The notes under the pieces: generated by a model | What the model saw: the letters and a program-made list of their open reading frames with translations, nothing else | Databases searched by the model: none | What the model was told of the DNA's origin: nothing | In this document: one piece after another, positions 11,577 through 21,628 of the stretch | Position numbering within the stretch: position 1 is the stretch's first letter | How the letters are laid out: the number at the start of each line of letters is the position of its first letter | Assembly (NCBI RefSeq): GCF_022654015.1 | Contig: NZ_CP073063.1 | Span: forward strand, 806,001-870,000 | Direction of reading: 5' to 3' | DNA from: Brevundimonas diminuta | Lineage (GTDB): Bacteria; Pseudomonadota; Alphaproteobacteria; Caulobacterales; Caulobacteraceae | Length of the DNA stretch: 64,000 nucleotides | Translations under genes and position numbers: made by a program

Positions 11577-11651
11577 GGATGCGTAGCTCAGCGGGAGAGC
11601 ACCTCGTTGACATCGAGGGGGTCACAGGTTCAATCCCTGTCGCGTCCACCA
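11577..11651 (+). tRNA. tRNA-Val(GAC)
   Basis: A 75-nt cloverleaf: acceptor GGATGCG paired with CGCGTCC, D-arm GCTCAGCGGGAGAGC, anticodon stem CCTCG/CGAGG with loop TTGACAT (anticodon GAC), T-arm CAGGTTCAATCCCTG, and an encoded CCA end. A T-rich stretch (TTTTCCTTTCTTTTT) follows and probably ends transcription. Confidence 0.96.
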
Positions 11652-11700
11652 TTTTCCTTTCTTTTTAGGTCAGTCGCCGCTGAGAGCTGGCGGTCGCGCG

Positions 11701-12465
11701 CTAGAGCAGGCGTCCCTGATCCGACGTCCGGACGACCGTGTCGGTCATCAGGCCGCGGCGGCGAAGCTCGGTCGCGGCGGTGAAGGCGACGTCGATGTCG
11801 CGTCCCGACGCCAGGACCTGAAGGCGGGCGGCATCGACCGCGCTCCACGCCTTGCCGCGCTCGGGGCCGGCGGGCACGCGGGGCAGCAGTCCCGGTTCGC
11901 GGCTCCAGGCCATAAGCTGCTCGACGGTCGTCTGGTTCAGCATGTCGCGCAGATGATGGGCGGTGACATAGGCGTCGGGCAGGGCGCGGTGCGCCGGCAG
12001 GCCGAGCTCATGCACCAAACCCTCGGGCCGGCGCAGATAGCGCAGCATCTGGTTGGAGAAGCGCGGCAGGTCGGGCCACAGCCGCAGGGCGCATTTCCAG
12101 GTGCAGATCCACTTTGCGCCGCCTGACAGGGCAGGGGTGCAATATCGCTGCTCGAAGCTGGCGCGGTGAGCCGCCAGGGCGATCACGCCCGTCTCCGGGC
12201 GAAGGATGGGCGGCGCGACAGCCTTCCAATAGCCAGCGTCCTGAACCCACTCGTCCAGAATGTGGTGGATCGCCATGGTGTCGGGCGAAATCGGCCGGCC
12301 GGGATTTACGAAACGGGCGCCGCGCGTCGCATCCAGATGCCACGGCCCGGCCCCGTCGCGCACCACATCCTGCCAGCCGATCTCGCAGACGTCCTGAGGG
12401 CCGGATCCGGCCGTCTCCAGGTCGATGACGCGGATGCGTTGGGGTGATGGGGTGAAGTCGGTCAG
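11701..12465 (-). CDS. 3'-5' exonuclease, DnaQ fold, probable CTG start
   Basis: DEDD-type exonuclease. Motif Exo I is VIDLET at about residues 13-18 (D15, E17), and a C-terminal Exo III-like motif HRALPDAYVTAHHL supplies the later His and Asp. The first ATG, GTG or TTG in frame is a GTG at 12366, which would delete Exo I. The frame stays open upstream, and a CTG at 12465 gives the natural-looking N-terminus MTDFTPSPQRIRVIDLET, with GAGGA 4 nt before it. I therefore call 254 aa from a CTG codon. The polymerase or repair partner is unknown. The alternative is a damaged gene that lost its start. Confidence 0.75.
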   Translation of the reverse strand: MTDFTPSPQRIRVIDLETAGSGPQDVCEIGWQDVVRDGAGPWHLDATRGARFVNPGRPISPDTMAIHHILDEWVQDAGYWKAVAPPILRPETGVIALAAHRASFEQRYCTPALSGGAKWICTWKCALRLWPDLPRFSNQMLRYLRRPEGLVHELGLPAHRALPDAYVTAHHLRDMLNQTTVEQLMAWSREPGLLPRVPAGPERGKAWSAVDAARLQVLASGRDIDVAFTAATELRRRGLMTDTVVRTSDQGRLL

Positions 12466-12552
12466 GGCGTCCTCGGCGTGGCGTTCACGCCTGACAACGC
12501 TTGGGGCGCCGGATTCGGTCCGGCGCCGCAGAAGACCGGCGACAGCTTTTCG

Positions 12553-12696
12553 TCAGTTCGGCAGACGGATCGACCCGTGCGGCATGACGGTCATCACGGC
12601 CCAGAGGCCGACCAGCACCACGGGCGAGGCGATCAACGCCCGCCGACAGCGATGCGCCAGATAAAGAGCCTCGCCGATCACGATCGACACCAGCAT
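12553..12696 (-). CDS. Possible 47-aa membrane peptide
   Basis: A short frame from the ATG at 12696 encodes MLVSIVIGEALYLAHRC, then a hydrophobic segment ASPVVLVGLWAVMTV and a short polar tail. GGGGGA lies about 8 nt ahead of the ATG. The frame is open further upstream, but the Shine-Dalgarno favours this start. It sits between the exonuclease and the divergent DUF1345 gene. I recognise no family; it could be a real small membrane protein or a chance frame. Confidence 0.4.
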   Translation of the reverse strand: MLVSIVIGEALYLAHRCRRALIASPVVLVGLWAVMTVMPHGSIRLPN

Positions 12697-12827
12697 TTGC
12701 GTTTCCCCCGAAACGATAACCGACACTTCTATGACGTCGCCGATAGACATGTCCCTCAATGAGACGGAAAGCCTTTCGGTCGCCGCCGCTCCGCAGGCCT
12801 CGCGGTCGCTGGACCTCGATGGCGTAA

Positions 12828-13499
12828 ATGCGCAATCTCGCGGGCATGGGATCTGTCGCGCGCCTGTTCCGTCTGCATTTGTCGCTATGGCTCGGGCTGC
12901 TGGTGCTGGCGGCCGTCGCGGTGCTGGCGCCGACCAGCCTCGGCTGGCCGATGCGACTGGCGGCCGGCTGGGACGCGGGGGTGGCGACCTTCCTCATTGC
13001 GACCTTTGCGCGGATACTCAGGGCGCGTTCGCAAGAGGCGATGCGACGCCGCGCGGCGGAACTGGATCAGGCGGGCGTTCTGGTCCTGCCGCTCAGCATG
13101 GCGGCGGCCGTGGCCAGCGTCGTGGTCTTGGTCCTCGCCATGGTGGCCAGCGACGGCAAGCCGACGGTCGGGCAGGCGGTGTTCTCAGTGTGCACCGTCG
13201 GCCTGTCGTGGCTGTATGTGCACATCATCTTCGCCCTGCATTACGCCCACGGCTTCTACGCCCCGCGTGACGACGGCAAGGGCGATCAGGGCGGTCTGAT
13301 CTTTCCGGGCGAGGAGGACGCGGACTACTGGGACTTTCTACACTTCGCCCTGATCATCGGCGTGGCGAACCAGACGGCGGACGTGCAGATCTCCAGCCGC
13401 AAGCTGCGCGGCCTGGCGACGTTTCACAGCCTGATCGCCTGGTTCTTCAACGCCGTCATCCTGGCGCTGACCGTCAATCTGGCCGCCACGCTGCTTTAG
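12828..13499 (+). CDS. DUF1345 family membrane protein
   Basis: Integral membrane protein of the DUF1345 family, function unknown. After a short basic N-terminus there are hydrophobic segments near residues 20-38, 45-62, 83-108, 113-135 and 195-220. The family signature is SWLYVHIIFALHYAHGFY followed by GGLIFPGEEDADYWDF and the ANQTADVQ motif; all are present. The listed ATG gives 223 aa; an in-frame ATG at 12846 gives 217 and is also possible. No operon partner is evident. Confidence 0.88.
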   Translation: MRNLAGMGSVARLFRLHLSLWLGLLVLAAVAVLAPTSLGWPMRLAAGWDAGVATFLIATFARILRARSQEAMRRRAAELDQAGVLVLPLSMAAAVASVVVLVLAMVASDGKPTVGQAVFSVCTVGLSWLYVHIIFALHYAHGFYAPRDDGKGDQGGLIFPGEEDADYWDFLHFALIIGVANQTADVQISSRKLRGLATFHSLIAWFFNAVILALTVNLAATLL

Positions 13500-13661
13500 G
13501 CCCGCGCAGCCGTTCAGTCAGAGGTCGACGGTGCGGTTGCACCCTTCTTCCTTCGAACGCCGGCGCGCATGCTTGTTCGCGGCCCCGCCGACTGGCAAGG
13601 CTTTGCGACAGTGTTCAGCACAAGCCGGCTGAGGAGCGCGAGCGACACGGATGCCGTTGAC

Positions 13662-14738
13662 TTGATCGAACAGTATGGATGGTCCGAGGCATGGGCGACC
13701 GTATTCACGCCGCATGCCCACGCCGGCCACACGCCGGGCCGCGTCATCCTCCAGCATCGCAACGGCTATCTGGTCGCCACGGATGCGGGCGAACTTCACG
13801 CCAAGGCGTCGGGCCGGCTTCGGCACGAAGCCCAGGAGACTGGGCCGCCTGCCGTCGGCGACTGGGTGGCGCTGTCACCGAACCCGCACGACGGCGCCGC
13901 CACCATCCACGCCGTCTTGCCCCGCCGCACGGCCTTCGTGCGGCGGGCGGCGGACAGCGCGCGTCGAACCCAGATCCTGGCGGCCAATATCGACGTGGCC
14001 TTCGTCGTCACCTCGATGAATGCAGATCTAAATCCGCGCCGGATACAGCGTTTCCTGGCTGCAGCGATGGACAGCGGAGCCCGGCCTGTTCTCGTTCTGA
14101 CGAAGTCGGATCTGAGCGCGGATCCCCAAGCCGAGGCCGCTCAGGTGGCGGCGCTGGAGGCGCAGACACTGGTCTTGACCATCTCGGCGCGCGAAGGCGT
14201 CGGGCTGGAGGCGCTGCGTCTTCAGGTGAAGCCGGGCGAGACCTGTGTCCTGATAGGCTCGTCGGGTGTCGGCAAGTCCACCTTGGTCAACGCCTTCCTG
14301 AACGAGGATCGGATGGCGACCCAGGCGATCCGCGCATCCGACGACCAGGGACGGCATACAACCAGCCATCGCCAGCTGATCCCGCTGCCCGGCGGCGGTT
14401 TCATCATCGACACGCCCGGCATCCGCGAAGTGGGCCTGATCGACGCCGAAGAGGGTGTGGAAGCGGTCTTCGACGATGTCGAACACCTGATGCAGGAGTG
14501 CCGCTTCACCAACTGCGGCCATGTGAGCGAGCCGGGATGCGCTGTCCAGGCGGCCTTGGCGGACGGCACGCTGGAGGGATCGCGCTGGGCGCATTTCCAG
14601 AAGCTGAAGTCGGAACTGGCGGCCGCAGGGGACAAGGCGGAACGGATCGCCAAGGCTGCGGAACGCCGGCGGCTGGGCGGCCTGCAGAAGGTCTATCGCG
14701 CGACGAAGCGCAACGATCGGGGCGGGGCCGATCGATAG
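13662..14738 (+). CDS. rsgA: Ribosome small-subunit GTPase RsgA (YjeQ)
   Basis: Circularly permuted GTPase that assists late maturation of the 30S subunit. Order of elements: N-terminal OB-fold (about the first 90 residues), G4 TKSD, then G1 GSSGVGKSTLVNA, G3 DTPGIRE, and a C-terminal zinc-binding CRFTNCGHVSEPGC. The permuted G4-G1-G3 order is diagnostic. Homology begins with LIEQYGWSEA, so I use the TTG at 13662 (about 358 aa, near the usual length). An ATG at 13569 would add 31 residues with no recognised homology, and neither start has a clear Shine-Dalgarno. Confidence 0.9.
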   Translation: MIEQYGWSEAWATVFTPHAHAGHTPGRVILQHRNGYLVATDAGELHAKASGRLRHEAQETGPPAVGDWVALSPNPHDGAATIHAVLPRRTAFVRRAADSARRTQILAANIDVAFVVTSMNADLNPRRIQRFLAAAMDSGARPVLVLTKSDLSADPQAEAAQVAALEAQTLVLTISAREGVGLEALRLQVKPGETCVLIGSSGVGKSTLVNAFLNEDRMATQAIRASDDQGRHTTSHRQLIPLPGGGFIIDTPGIREVGLIDAEEGVEAVFDDVEHLMQECRFTNCGHVSEPGCAVQAALADGTLEGSRWAHFQKLKSELAAAGDKAERIAKAAERRRLGGLQKVYRATKRNDRGGADR

Positions 14739-14818
14739 CGTCGATGGCGCAACCGAATTTCGACGTGTTGCGGGGCCAAACGGGCTAGGTGAAGTCCTTA
14801 GACTTAAGAAAGATCACC

Positions 14819-15142
14819 ATGTCCGCATTCACCATCGTCACCACCAGCGCCGTTCAGGGCAGCGAGGCCGCAGAGGTCAACACGCTGACCGACGACTTTT
14901 CCGACGCCAGCGAGGCGGTGGGCTATGCACGGCGCATGGCCGACGAGATGATCGACATGGCCGATCAGCTGCTGCTGGATTTCGATTACAGCAACGTCGG
15001 CGTCTATGAGGGCGACCTGCTGGACGAAGACGTCACCCCGGATCACCCCACGCTGATCGGCGTCTGGGTGCTGGATGAAGAAGGTTCGGCCTTCGTGCCG
15101 GCCGAAGAGTTCCGCCAGGGATCGACGGAAGTCGAGAACTGA
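14819..15142 (+). CDS. Unrecognised acidic 107-aa protein
   Basis: No family recognised. The protein starts MSAFTIVTTSAVQGSEA and is rich in Asp and Glu throughout, with no Lys-rich or membrane segment. A helical stretch SEAVGYARRMADEMIDMADQLLLDFDY is followed by HPTLIGVWVLDEEGSAFVPAEEF, which may form a beta-hairpin. I use the ATG at 14819; a GTG at 14789 would add ten residues. It is monocistronic, lying between rsgA and the tRNA-Ala gene, and is probably cytosolic. Codon use matches the neighbours, which supports a real gene. Confidence 0.7.
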   Translation: MSAFTIVTTSAVQGSEAAEVNTLTDDFSDASEAVGYARRMADEMIDMADQLLLDFDYSNVGVYEGDLLDEDVTPDHPTLIGVWVLDEEGSAFVPAEEFRQGSTEVEN

Positions 15143-15271
15143 TCGGCGGCTATCGCGGCGGGAGGCTCGGGTCGAGCCGCCTGCCGCATCGGTCATCGGA
15201 CAATAGACGGGCGCCTGGTCACGCGCCGAATGGCGACCTCTGCGGATCGAAAATGTGGGGGGGTGGTCGTC

Positions 15272-15299
15272 CCTCCGAACACCCTGCGGTGCTCGGAGG
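15272..15299 (-). terminator. Hairpin downstream of tRNA-Ala
   Basis: A 12-bp stem with a 4-nt loop (CCTCCGAACACC and GGTGCTCGGAGG) begins 7 nt beyond the encoded CCA on the minus strand. There is no immediate U-tract, so it may be a processing or stabilising hairpin rather than a full intrinsic terminator. Confidence 0.45.
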
Positions 15300-15305
15300 T
15301 GACGA

Positions 15306-15381
<76 letters not shown>

Positions 15382-15439
15382 GGACCTGTCGGTCTGGATC
15401 GCCCGGTTCATCTTGCGATGGCCCCCGGCGAGGCGGCGG

Positions 15440-15468
15440 AAACTAGGTCAGGCTTTTTCTGCGATCAA
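15440..15468 (-). promoter_or_regulatory. Probable promoter of tRNA-Ala
   Basis: On the minus strand, TTGATC, a 17-nt spacer and TAGTTT, about 58 nt ahead of the mature 5' end. The remaining gap 15469-15671 is AT-richer and shows no gene. Confidence 0.5.
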
Positions 15469-15671
15469 GCCCGTTTCGAGATTTATTTTCACCGCGTTCC
15501 CAAGTGTGAAAATACGCAGGTTTTTCAAACCGGAAGGTTCTAAAGACCTGCTGTCCCGCCGCGTCTCCCTAACGGGAAATGCGGCGGGTGCAACAAGAAT
15601 CTGAGCCTATCCACAGGCCTCGAACAAGTCGGGCCTCAAGTCGCGCGAAGCGCGATAGGCCCAAAAAAAGA

Positions 15672-16133
15672 TCAGTCGTCGTCGCGCGACGGCTTGGCGA
15701 TCTCGTCGTCGATCGAGTCGTCGTCTTCGTCCTCGATAAACGGCACGGAGTCGTCATCGTCGTCGGCCAGCAGATCGTCGTCGCCGTCGGTCGAGCCCAT
15801 GCCGGCTTCTTCCGAGGCGTCGGCCGGGGAGTCTTCGTCCTCGTCGTCCGGGGTCAGGATCGGCTCGTGGCCTTCCTCGTCGATTTCCGGCGTCTTGACG
15901 TCGTCTTCCTCGTCCTCGTCGCCGTCGACCTTCTTGTCCTTGACCTGATCTTCCGTGTCCTCATCGTCGGACGGATAGCCGGGACGGGCGCGGCGGCTGC
16001 GCAGCTTCATCGCCTCTTCGGGATCGAAGTCGGTTCCGCATTTGGGGCAGTGCGCGGGGCGACGGTTCAGGTCGTAAAACTTCGCCTGGCAGTTGGGGCA
16101 GACCTGTTTGGCGCCCAGTTCGGGATTGGCCAC
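15672..16133 (-). CDS. TIGR02300 / FYDLN acid-domain protein
   Basis: Alphaproteobacterial protein with a small N-terminal zinc-ribbon-like module and a long acidic tail. Cys pairs C12-x2-C15 and C29-x2-C32 frame the diagnostic FYDLN at 19-23, in [15 protein letters not shown]...HCPKCGT. From about residue 55 onward nearly half the residues are Asp or Glu, so the tail is probably disordered. The length, 153 aa, is typical. Function is unknown. The gene is divergent from aroA, with 125 bp between the starts. Identification of the family is secure. Confidence 0.93.
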   Translation of the reverse strand: MANPELGAKQVCPNCQAKFYDLNRRPAHCPKCGTDFDPEEAMKLRSRRARPGYPSDDEDTEDQVKDKKVDGDEDEEDDVKTPEIDEEGHEPILTPDDEDEDSPADASEEAGMGSTDGDDDLLADDDDDSVPFIEDEDDDSIDDEIAKPSRDDD

Positions 16134-16258
16134 GTTTGGATGCTTTCAACGGGTTGAATTCGGGGCGGTCCCTTGCCACCCCTTTGACCCGCTGTCAAAA
16201 GCTGTCTTTCGCGCCGCCCGCGCGGCCCTTCGCACAATACAGCCTGAAGCGGGTGATC

Positions 16259-17578
16259 ATGCCGTCCCAACTGACTTCGCGCCGCGCATCCGCCCTGACC
16301 GGAAAGGTCCGCGCGCCGGGCGACAAGTCGATGTCGCACCGGTCGATGATCCTGGGCGGAATGGCGTCGGGCGTGACCGAGGTCGAGGGTCTTCTTGAGG
16401 GCGACGACGTTCTGGCCACCGCCCGCGCGGTCGAAGCGTTCGGCGCCAAGGTCGAGCGGATCGGTGATGGAACATGGCGGATCGCGGGGGCGGGCGGGTT
16501 CAAGACGCCGGCCTCGGTGATCGACTGCGGCAACGCTGGAACCGGGGTGCGCCTGCTGATGGGGGCGGCGGCCGGCTATCCGCTGACGGCGACCTTCGAT
16601 GGCGACGGCTCGCTGAGAAAGCGCCCGATGAAGCGGGTCACGGGACCGCTGGCCGACATGGGCGCGGCGTTCGATTGGCAGGCGGCCGAGGATCGGCTCC
16701 CGGTGGCCCTGACTGGCGGCGCGCTGAAGGCCATCGACTATGTGCAGACGGTGGCCTCGGCCCAGGTGAAGTCGGCCATCCTGCTGGCGGGGCTGAATGC
16801 CCAGGGCGTCACCTCGGTGGTTGAGCCCGAAAAGAGCCGCGACCACACCGAGCGGATGCTGCGGGCCTTCGGCGCCGAGGTGGACGTCGAGGAGAGGGGC
16901 GAGGGCTGGAAGGTGACGCTGAAGGGCGGTCAGGCCCTGACCGGGACCTTCGTCGCCGTGCCGGGCGATCCGTCCTCGGCGGCGTTTCCCCTGGCGGCCG
17001 GTCTGATCGTTCCGGGGTCTGAGGTCACGGTCGAGGGGGTGATGCTGAACCCGCTTCGTACCGGCCTGTTCGACACCTGGATCGAGATGGGCGCCGACCT
17101 GACCATTACGAACCGGCGTGAGGCCGGGGGCGAAGAGGTCGGCGACATCACCGCCCGTCATTCGTCCCTGAAGGGCGTGGTCGTGCCCGAGGATCGGGCC
17201 GCCTCGATGATCGACGAATATCCGATCCTGGCGGCGACGGCGGCCTTTGCGGACGGCGTCACCGTCATGCGCGGCGTGGGTGAAATGCGGGTCAAGGAAA
17301 GCGACCGGATCTCGCTGATGGTGGAGGGGCTGCGCGCCTGCGGCGTTCAGGTTGAGGAGGAACCGGAAGGCTTCATCGTCACCGGCGCCGGCCAGGGCGG
17401 GTCCGTGCGTGGCGGCGGCCTGGTCCACACCGCCCACGACCACCGCATCGCCATGAGCCATCTGGTCCTGGGCCTGGCTGCCGAACAGCCGGTCTCGGTC
17501 GACGAACCCGGCATGATCGCCACCAGCTTCCCCGGCTTCGTCGAGATGATGAACGGGCTGGGCGGGCGGATCGCGTGA
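16259..17578 (+). CDS. aroA: 3-phosphoshikimate 1-carboxyvinyltransferase (EPSP synthase)
   Basis: Sixth step of the shikimate pathway: condenses shikimate 3-phosphate and phosphoenolpyruvate to EPSP for aromatic amino acid synthesis. The phosphoshikimate-binding K23-S24 lies in [10 protein letters not shown], followed by [12 protein letters not shown], the Arg/Lys-rich [24 protein letters not shown] and the C-terminal [13 protein letters not shown] start at the ATG at 16259 (439 aa), where homology begins; the open frame extends upstream without homology. The stop overlaps the next small gene by 4 nt, where in relatives cmk would be expected. Confidence 0.96.
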   Translation: MPSQLTSRRASALTGKVRAPGDKSMSHRSMILGGMASGVTEVEGLLEGDDVLATARAVEAFGAKVERIGDGTWRIAGAGGFKTPASVIDCGNAGTGVRLLMGAAAGYPLTATFDGDGSLRKRPMKRVTGPLADMGAAFDWQAAEDRLPVALTGGALKAIDYVQTVASAQVKSAILLAGLNAQGVTSVVEPEKSRDHTERMLRAFGAEVDVEERGEGWKVTLKGGQALTGTFVAVPGDPSSAAFPLAAGLIVPGSEVTVEGVMLNPLRTGLFDTWIEMGADLTITNRREAGGEEVGDITARHSSLKGVVVPEDRAASMIDEYPILAATAAFADGVTVMRGVGEMRVKESDRISLMVEGLRACGVQVEEEPEGFIVTGAGQGGSVRGGGLVHTAHDHRIAMSHLVLGLAAEQPVSVDEPGMIATSFPGFVEMMNGLGGRIA

Positions 17579-17913
17579 CCGACGGCCGGTCCTCGCGCCG
17601 GATTCTGGCGATACTGGCAGCATTCGCTGGCTGGATGTTTATCCTATGGGCAGTTGCATCGTTTATTGATCTTGGGGACGGCGAGACTTGGGACCAAACG
17701 AAGCCGCGCTACGCCGAGATGTTTGAAAACAGAGGGTTCGACGTCAACGAGTTCGGCTTCTACAAAATCTCTCGCAGCCAGCATCCACGTGAATTCAAGA
17801 CGATCGTCATCCTCAGGGGAGTGATGCCTTCGGTGTTTTTTGGTGTGCTTTGTGCTGTGAGCGCCTTGGGTTGGTCGGCGCAACCCAAACTTATTCCATC
17901 AGGGCAAGAGTAG
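17575..17913 (+). CDS. Unrecognised 112-aa membrane protein inserted between aroA and cmk
   Basis: GTG start overlapping the aroA stop (GTGA). Two hydrophobic segments are visible, about residues 9-31 and 82-103, with a polar loop between them of about 50 residues ([20 protein letters not shown]..). This predicts a two-pass inner-membrane protein with the loop probably periplasmic. I recognise no family. Base composition falls sharply: nt 17641-17700 is 31/60 G+C, against 41/60 for nt 17461-17520 in aroA. It therefore looks like an insertion into an otherwise conserved aroA-cmk junction. Translational coupling to aroA would let it be expressed. Confidence 0.65.
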   Translation: MTDGRSSRRILAILAAFAGWMFILWAVASFIDLGDGETWDQTKPRYAEMFENRGFDVNEFGFYKISRSQHPREFKTIVILRGVMPSVFFGVLCAVSALGWSAQPKLIPSGQE

Positions 17914-18016
17914 CACGTGAGCTTGTGTAGCTGGGCAAGGAAAGGCTAGGCGTTCCCTCTCCTGGACATCGTCGCTTGGGCGCTGTCGGCGCTCGCTAAA
18001 TCTCGGAAGATCTACC

Positions 18017-18667
18017 CTGACACAGCCTCTCGTCATCGCCGTCGACGGACCGGCCGCCTCTGGCAAGGGGACCATCGCCGCGCGCCTGGCCCAGACCTAT
18101 GGCCTGCCGCATCTGGATACGGGGCTGCTGTACCGGGCCGTGGGCGCAAAGGTGCTGGCGGACGGCGGATCGCTGGATGACGAGGCCGCGGCGACGCAGG
18201 CGGCGCGGGGCCTGGATGCGGCGGGCCTGTCGGACGATCCGCGCCTGACGACCGGCGAGGCGGGCGAGGCCGCCAGCCGTGTCGCCAGCTTCGCGGGCGT
18301 ACGGGCGGCGCTGCTGGAACTGCAGCAGGCGTTCGCGGCCCAGGCGGGCGGCGCCGTTCTGGATGGACGCGACATCGGCACGGTGATTGCGCCGAATGCT
18401 CAGGCCAAACTGTTCGTCACCGCAACGCCCGAGGTGCGGGCCACGCGCCGCTGGAAGCAGCTGACGGCGCGCGGATCGGACATCGCCTTCGACGCCATGC
18501 TGGCCGACATCCAGCGCCGCGACGAGCGCGACGCCGGGCGCGGGGCGGCTCCGATGGTCCAGGCCGATGACGCGGTCTTGCTGGATACGACCGATCTGGG
18601 TATAGAGGCCGCCTTCGATGCGGCCCGCCGTATCGTCGAGGCGGCGCGCGCGAAACACGGTCTCTAG
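18017..18667 (+). CDS. cmk: Cytidylate kinase, probable CTG start
   Basis: Phosphorylates CMP and dCMP with ATP. The P-loop GPAASGKGT at residues 11-19 is followed by YGLPHLDTGLLYRAVG, DGRDIGTVIAP and RRDERDAGR in the lid region. No ATG, GTG or TTG in frame includes the P-loop: the first GTG (18140) lies after it. A CTG at 18017, with GGAAGA 6 nt upstream, gives MTQPLVIAVDGPAASGKGT, the expected N-terminus, and 216 aa, the expected length. I infer CTG initiation. Cmk is essential in many bacteria, so gene loss is unlikely. rpsA follows, as is common. Confidence 0.88.
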   Translation: MTQPLVIAVDGPAASGKGTIAARLAQTYGLPHLDTGLLYRAVGAKVLADGGSLDDEAAATQAARGLDAAGLSDDPRLTTGEAGEAASRVASFAGVRAALLELQQAFAAQAGGAVLDGRDIGTVIAPNAQAKLFVTATPEVRATRRWKQLTARGSDIAFDAMLADIQRRDERDAGRGAAPMVQADDAVLLDTTDLGIEAAFDAARRIVEAARAKHGL

Positions 18668-18704
18668 ATTCCCTCATGCAGCGTAAGCGGTAGGGAAACA
18701 AAAA

Positions 18705-18754
18705 GCCCGCTCTCGCAAATCCAACGCTCCCACCCTCGGCCTCCGCGGGCGTTT
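18705..18754 (+). terminator. Possible hairpin in the cmk-rpsA gap
   Basis: GCCCGC at 18705-18710 can pair with GCGGGC at 18745-18750, which is followed by GTTTT; on the other side AACAAAAA precedes. The loop is long (34 nt), so this is either a weak terminator/attenuator for cmk or an element of the rpsA leader. Confidence 0.4.
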
Positions 18755-18904
18755 TGATCGTTCTGAACGGCCTCGCATCCCGACGACCTGATTCCATCTT
18801 TTCCCATCGCCCCGCGCGCCGCCTTTCGCTGCGTCAGGGGTCCACCTCGCGCGGGATCGTCCTTCGGTTACGCGCCACAGCCCCACTGGAAACACCAGAG
18901 CTTC

Positions 18905-20608
<1,704 letters not shown>

Positions 20609-20697
20609 GGCTCAGGCCGAAGGGCGCACCGCGTTCTTCGGGAGCCTCGCTCAATCCGCGGAGCGCCGCGCGCTCTGCGATAGCGACAAAAGAATGA

Positions 20698-20727
20698 GGG
20701 CGGCGGGAGCAATCCCGTCGCCCTTTT
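20698..20727 (+). terminator. Intrinsic terminator of rpsA
   Basis: An 11-bp stem GGGCGGCGGGA / TCCCGTCGCCC (one G-T pair) with GCAA loop, then TTTT. It lies 90 nt past the rpsA stop. Confidence 0.88.
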
Positions 20728-20891
20728 CTCTGTCTGGCACACTGCTGTGTGCACTTCCGGACATATTTCTTGCGAATGGCGCGCATCATTGTCGGATAAG
20801 GGCTTTTTACAAAGCCTGTCGAAGGTTAGGGTGCGGCTCTGGATCGACGGCAGGCGAGACGGCCTGTCTAAACGAGCTGGCGGGGGCGCAG

Positions 20892-21182
20892 ATGATCAAG
20901 TCCGAACTGATCGAGAAGCTTGCAGCGGAAAACACCCACCTGACCCACGCCGAGGTCGAGCGGCTGGTCAATGTGATCCTCACCACCATGACCTCGGCCC
21001 TGTCCGAAGGCGGCCGGGTCGAGTTGCGCGGTTTCGGCGCCCTTTCCGTGCGATCGCGCCCTGCGCGTTCGGGTCGCAATCCGCGCACCGGCGAAACCGT
21101 CGAGGTGCCTGCCAAGGCCGTCCCCTTCTTTAAGAGCGGCAAGGAACTGCGCGAGCGGCTGAACGCCTCGGGCGACGCCTGA
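20892..21182 (+). CDS. ihfB: Integration host factor subunit beta
   Basis: DNA-bending protein of the HU/IHF family; pairs with IhfA to form IHF, which shapes promoters and the chromosome. The 96-aa chain starts [19 protein letters not shown] and has the family signature [28 protein letters not shown], in which RNPRTGE lies on the DNA-binding arm. ELRGFG and the N-terminal MIKSELIE favour the beta subunit over HU. The start is the ATG at 20892; open frame upstream is non-homologous. It has its own gap upstream (20728-20891) after the rpsA terminator, so probably its own promoter. Confidence 0.95.
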   Translation: MIKSELIEKLAAENTHLTHAEVERLVNVILTTMTSALSEGGRVELRGFGALSVRSRPARSGRNPRTGETVEVPAKAVPFFKSGKELRERLNASGDA

Positions 21183-21205
21183 TCCAACTTTCTCAAGGAA
21201 ATCTC

Positions 21206-21628
21206 ATGAGCCTGCTGTCGGAGTTTCGCGAGTTCGCGGTCAAGGGCAATGTCGTGGACCTGGCGGTCGGCGTGATCATTGGCGCGGCCTTCAACGGCAT
21301 CGTCAAAAGCCTGGTCGATCAGGTGGTCATGCCGCCCATCGGTCTGCTGACCGGCGGTATCGACTTCTCCAAGCTGGAATGGGTGCTGAGGGCCGAAAAC
21401 CCGGCGACCGAGGCGGTCGAGAAGGTGTCGATCCAGTATGGCGCCTTCCTGAACACGGTGATCCAGTTCCTGATCGTGGCCTGGGTCGTGTTCCTTGTGG
21501 TCAAGGGCATCAACGCCCTGCGTCGTCAGGAAGCCGCCAAGCCCGATCCGGCGCCGGCAGCGCCGACGGCGACCGAAGCCTTGTTGGCCGAGATCCGCGA
21601 CGAACTGAAGGCCCGCCCCAACGCCTGA
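21206..21628 (+). CDS. mscL: Large-conductance mechanosensitive channel
   Basis: Homopentameric inner-membrane channel that opens under membrane tension during osmotic downshock. Amphipathic N-terminal helix SLLSEFREFAVKGNVVDLAVGVIIGAAF continues into TM1; TM2 is TVIQFLIVAWVVFLVVKGIN at about 88-107; the cytoplasmic bundle ends with AEIRDELKA. The 140-aa length is normal. AAGGAA precedes the ATG by 6 nt. It lies 23 nt after ihfB, so it may be cotranscribed. Its stop directly abuts the stop of the convergent next gene. Confidence 0.97.
   Translation: MSLLSEFREFAVKGNVVDLAVGVIIGAAFNGIVKSLVDQVVMPPIGLLTGGIDFSKLEWVLRAENPATEAVEKVSIQYGAFLNTVIQFLIVAWVVFLVVKGINALRRQEAAKPDPAPAAPTATEALLAEIRDELKARPNA

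Noticed and set aside
15157..15185. Hairpin GGCGGGAGGCTCG/CGAGCCGCCTGCC after the 14819 gene as a terminator
   Set aside because: Two mismatches in the stem and no U-tract follow; too weak to list.
20734..20752. GCACACTGCTGTGTGC palindrome upstream of ihfB as an operator
   Set aside because: A single 6-bp palindrome with a 4-nt centre right after the rpsA terminator; not enough to support a regulatory claim.
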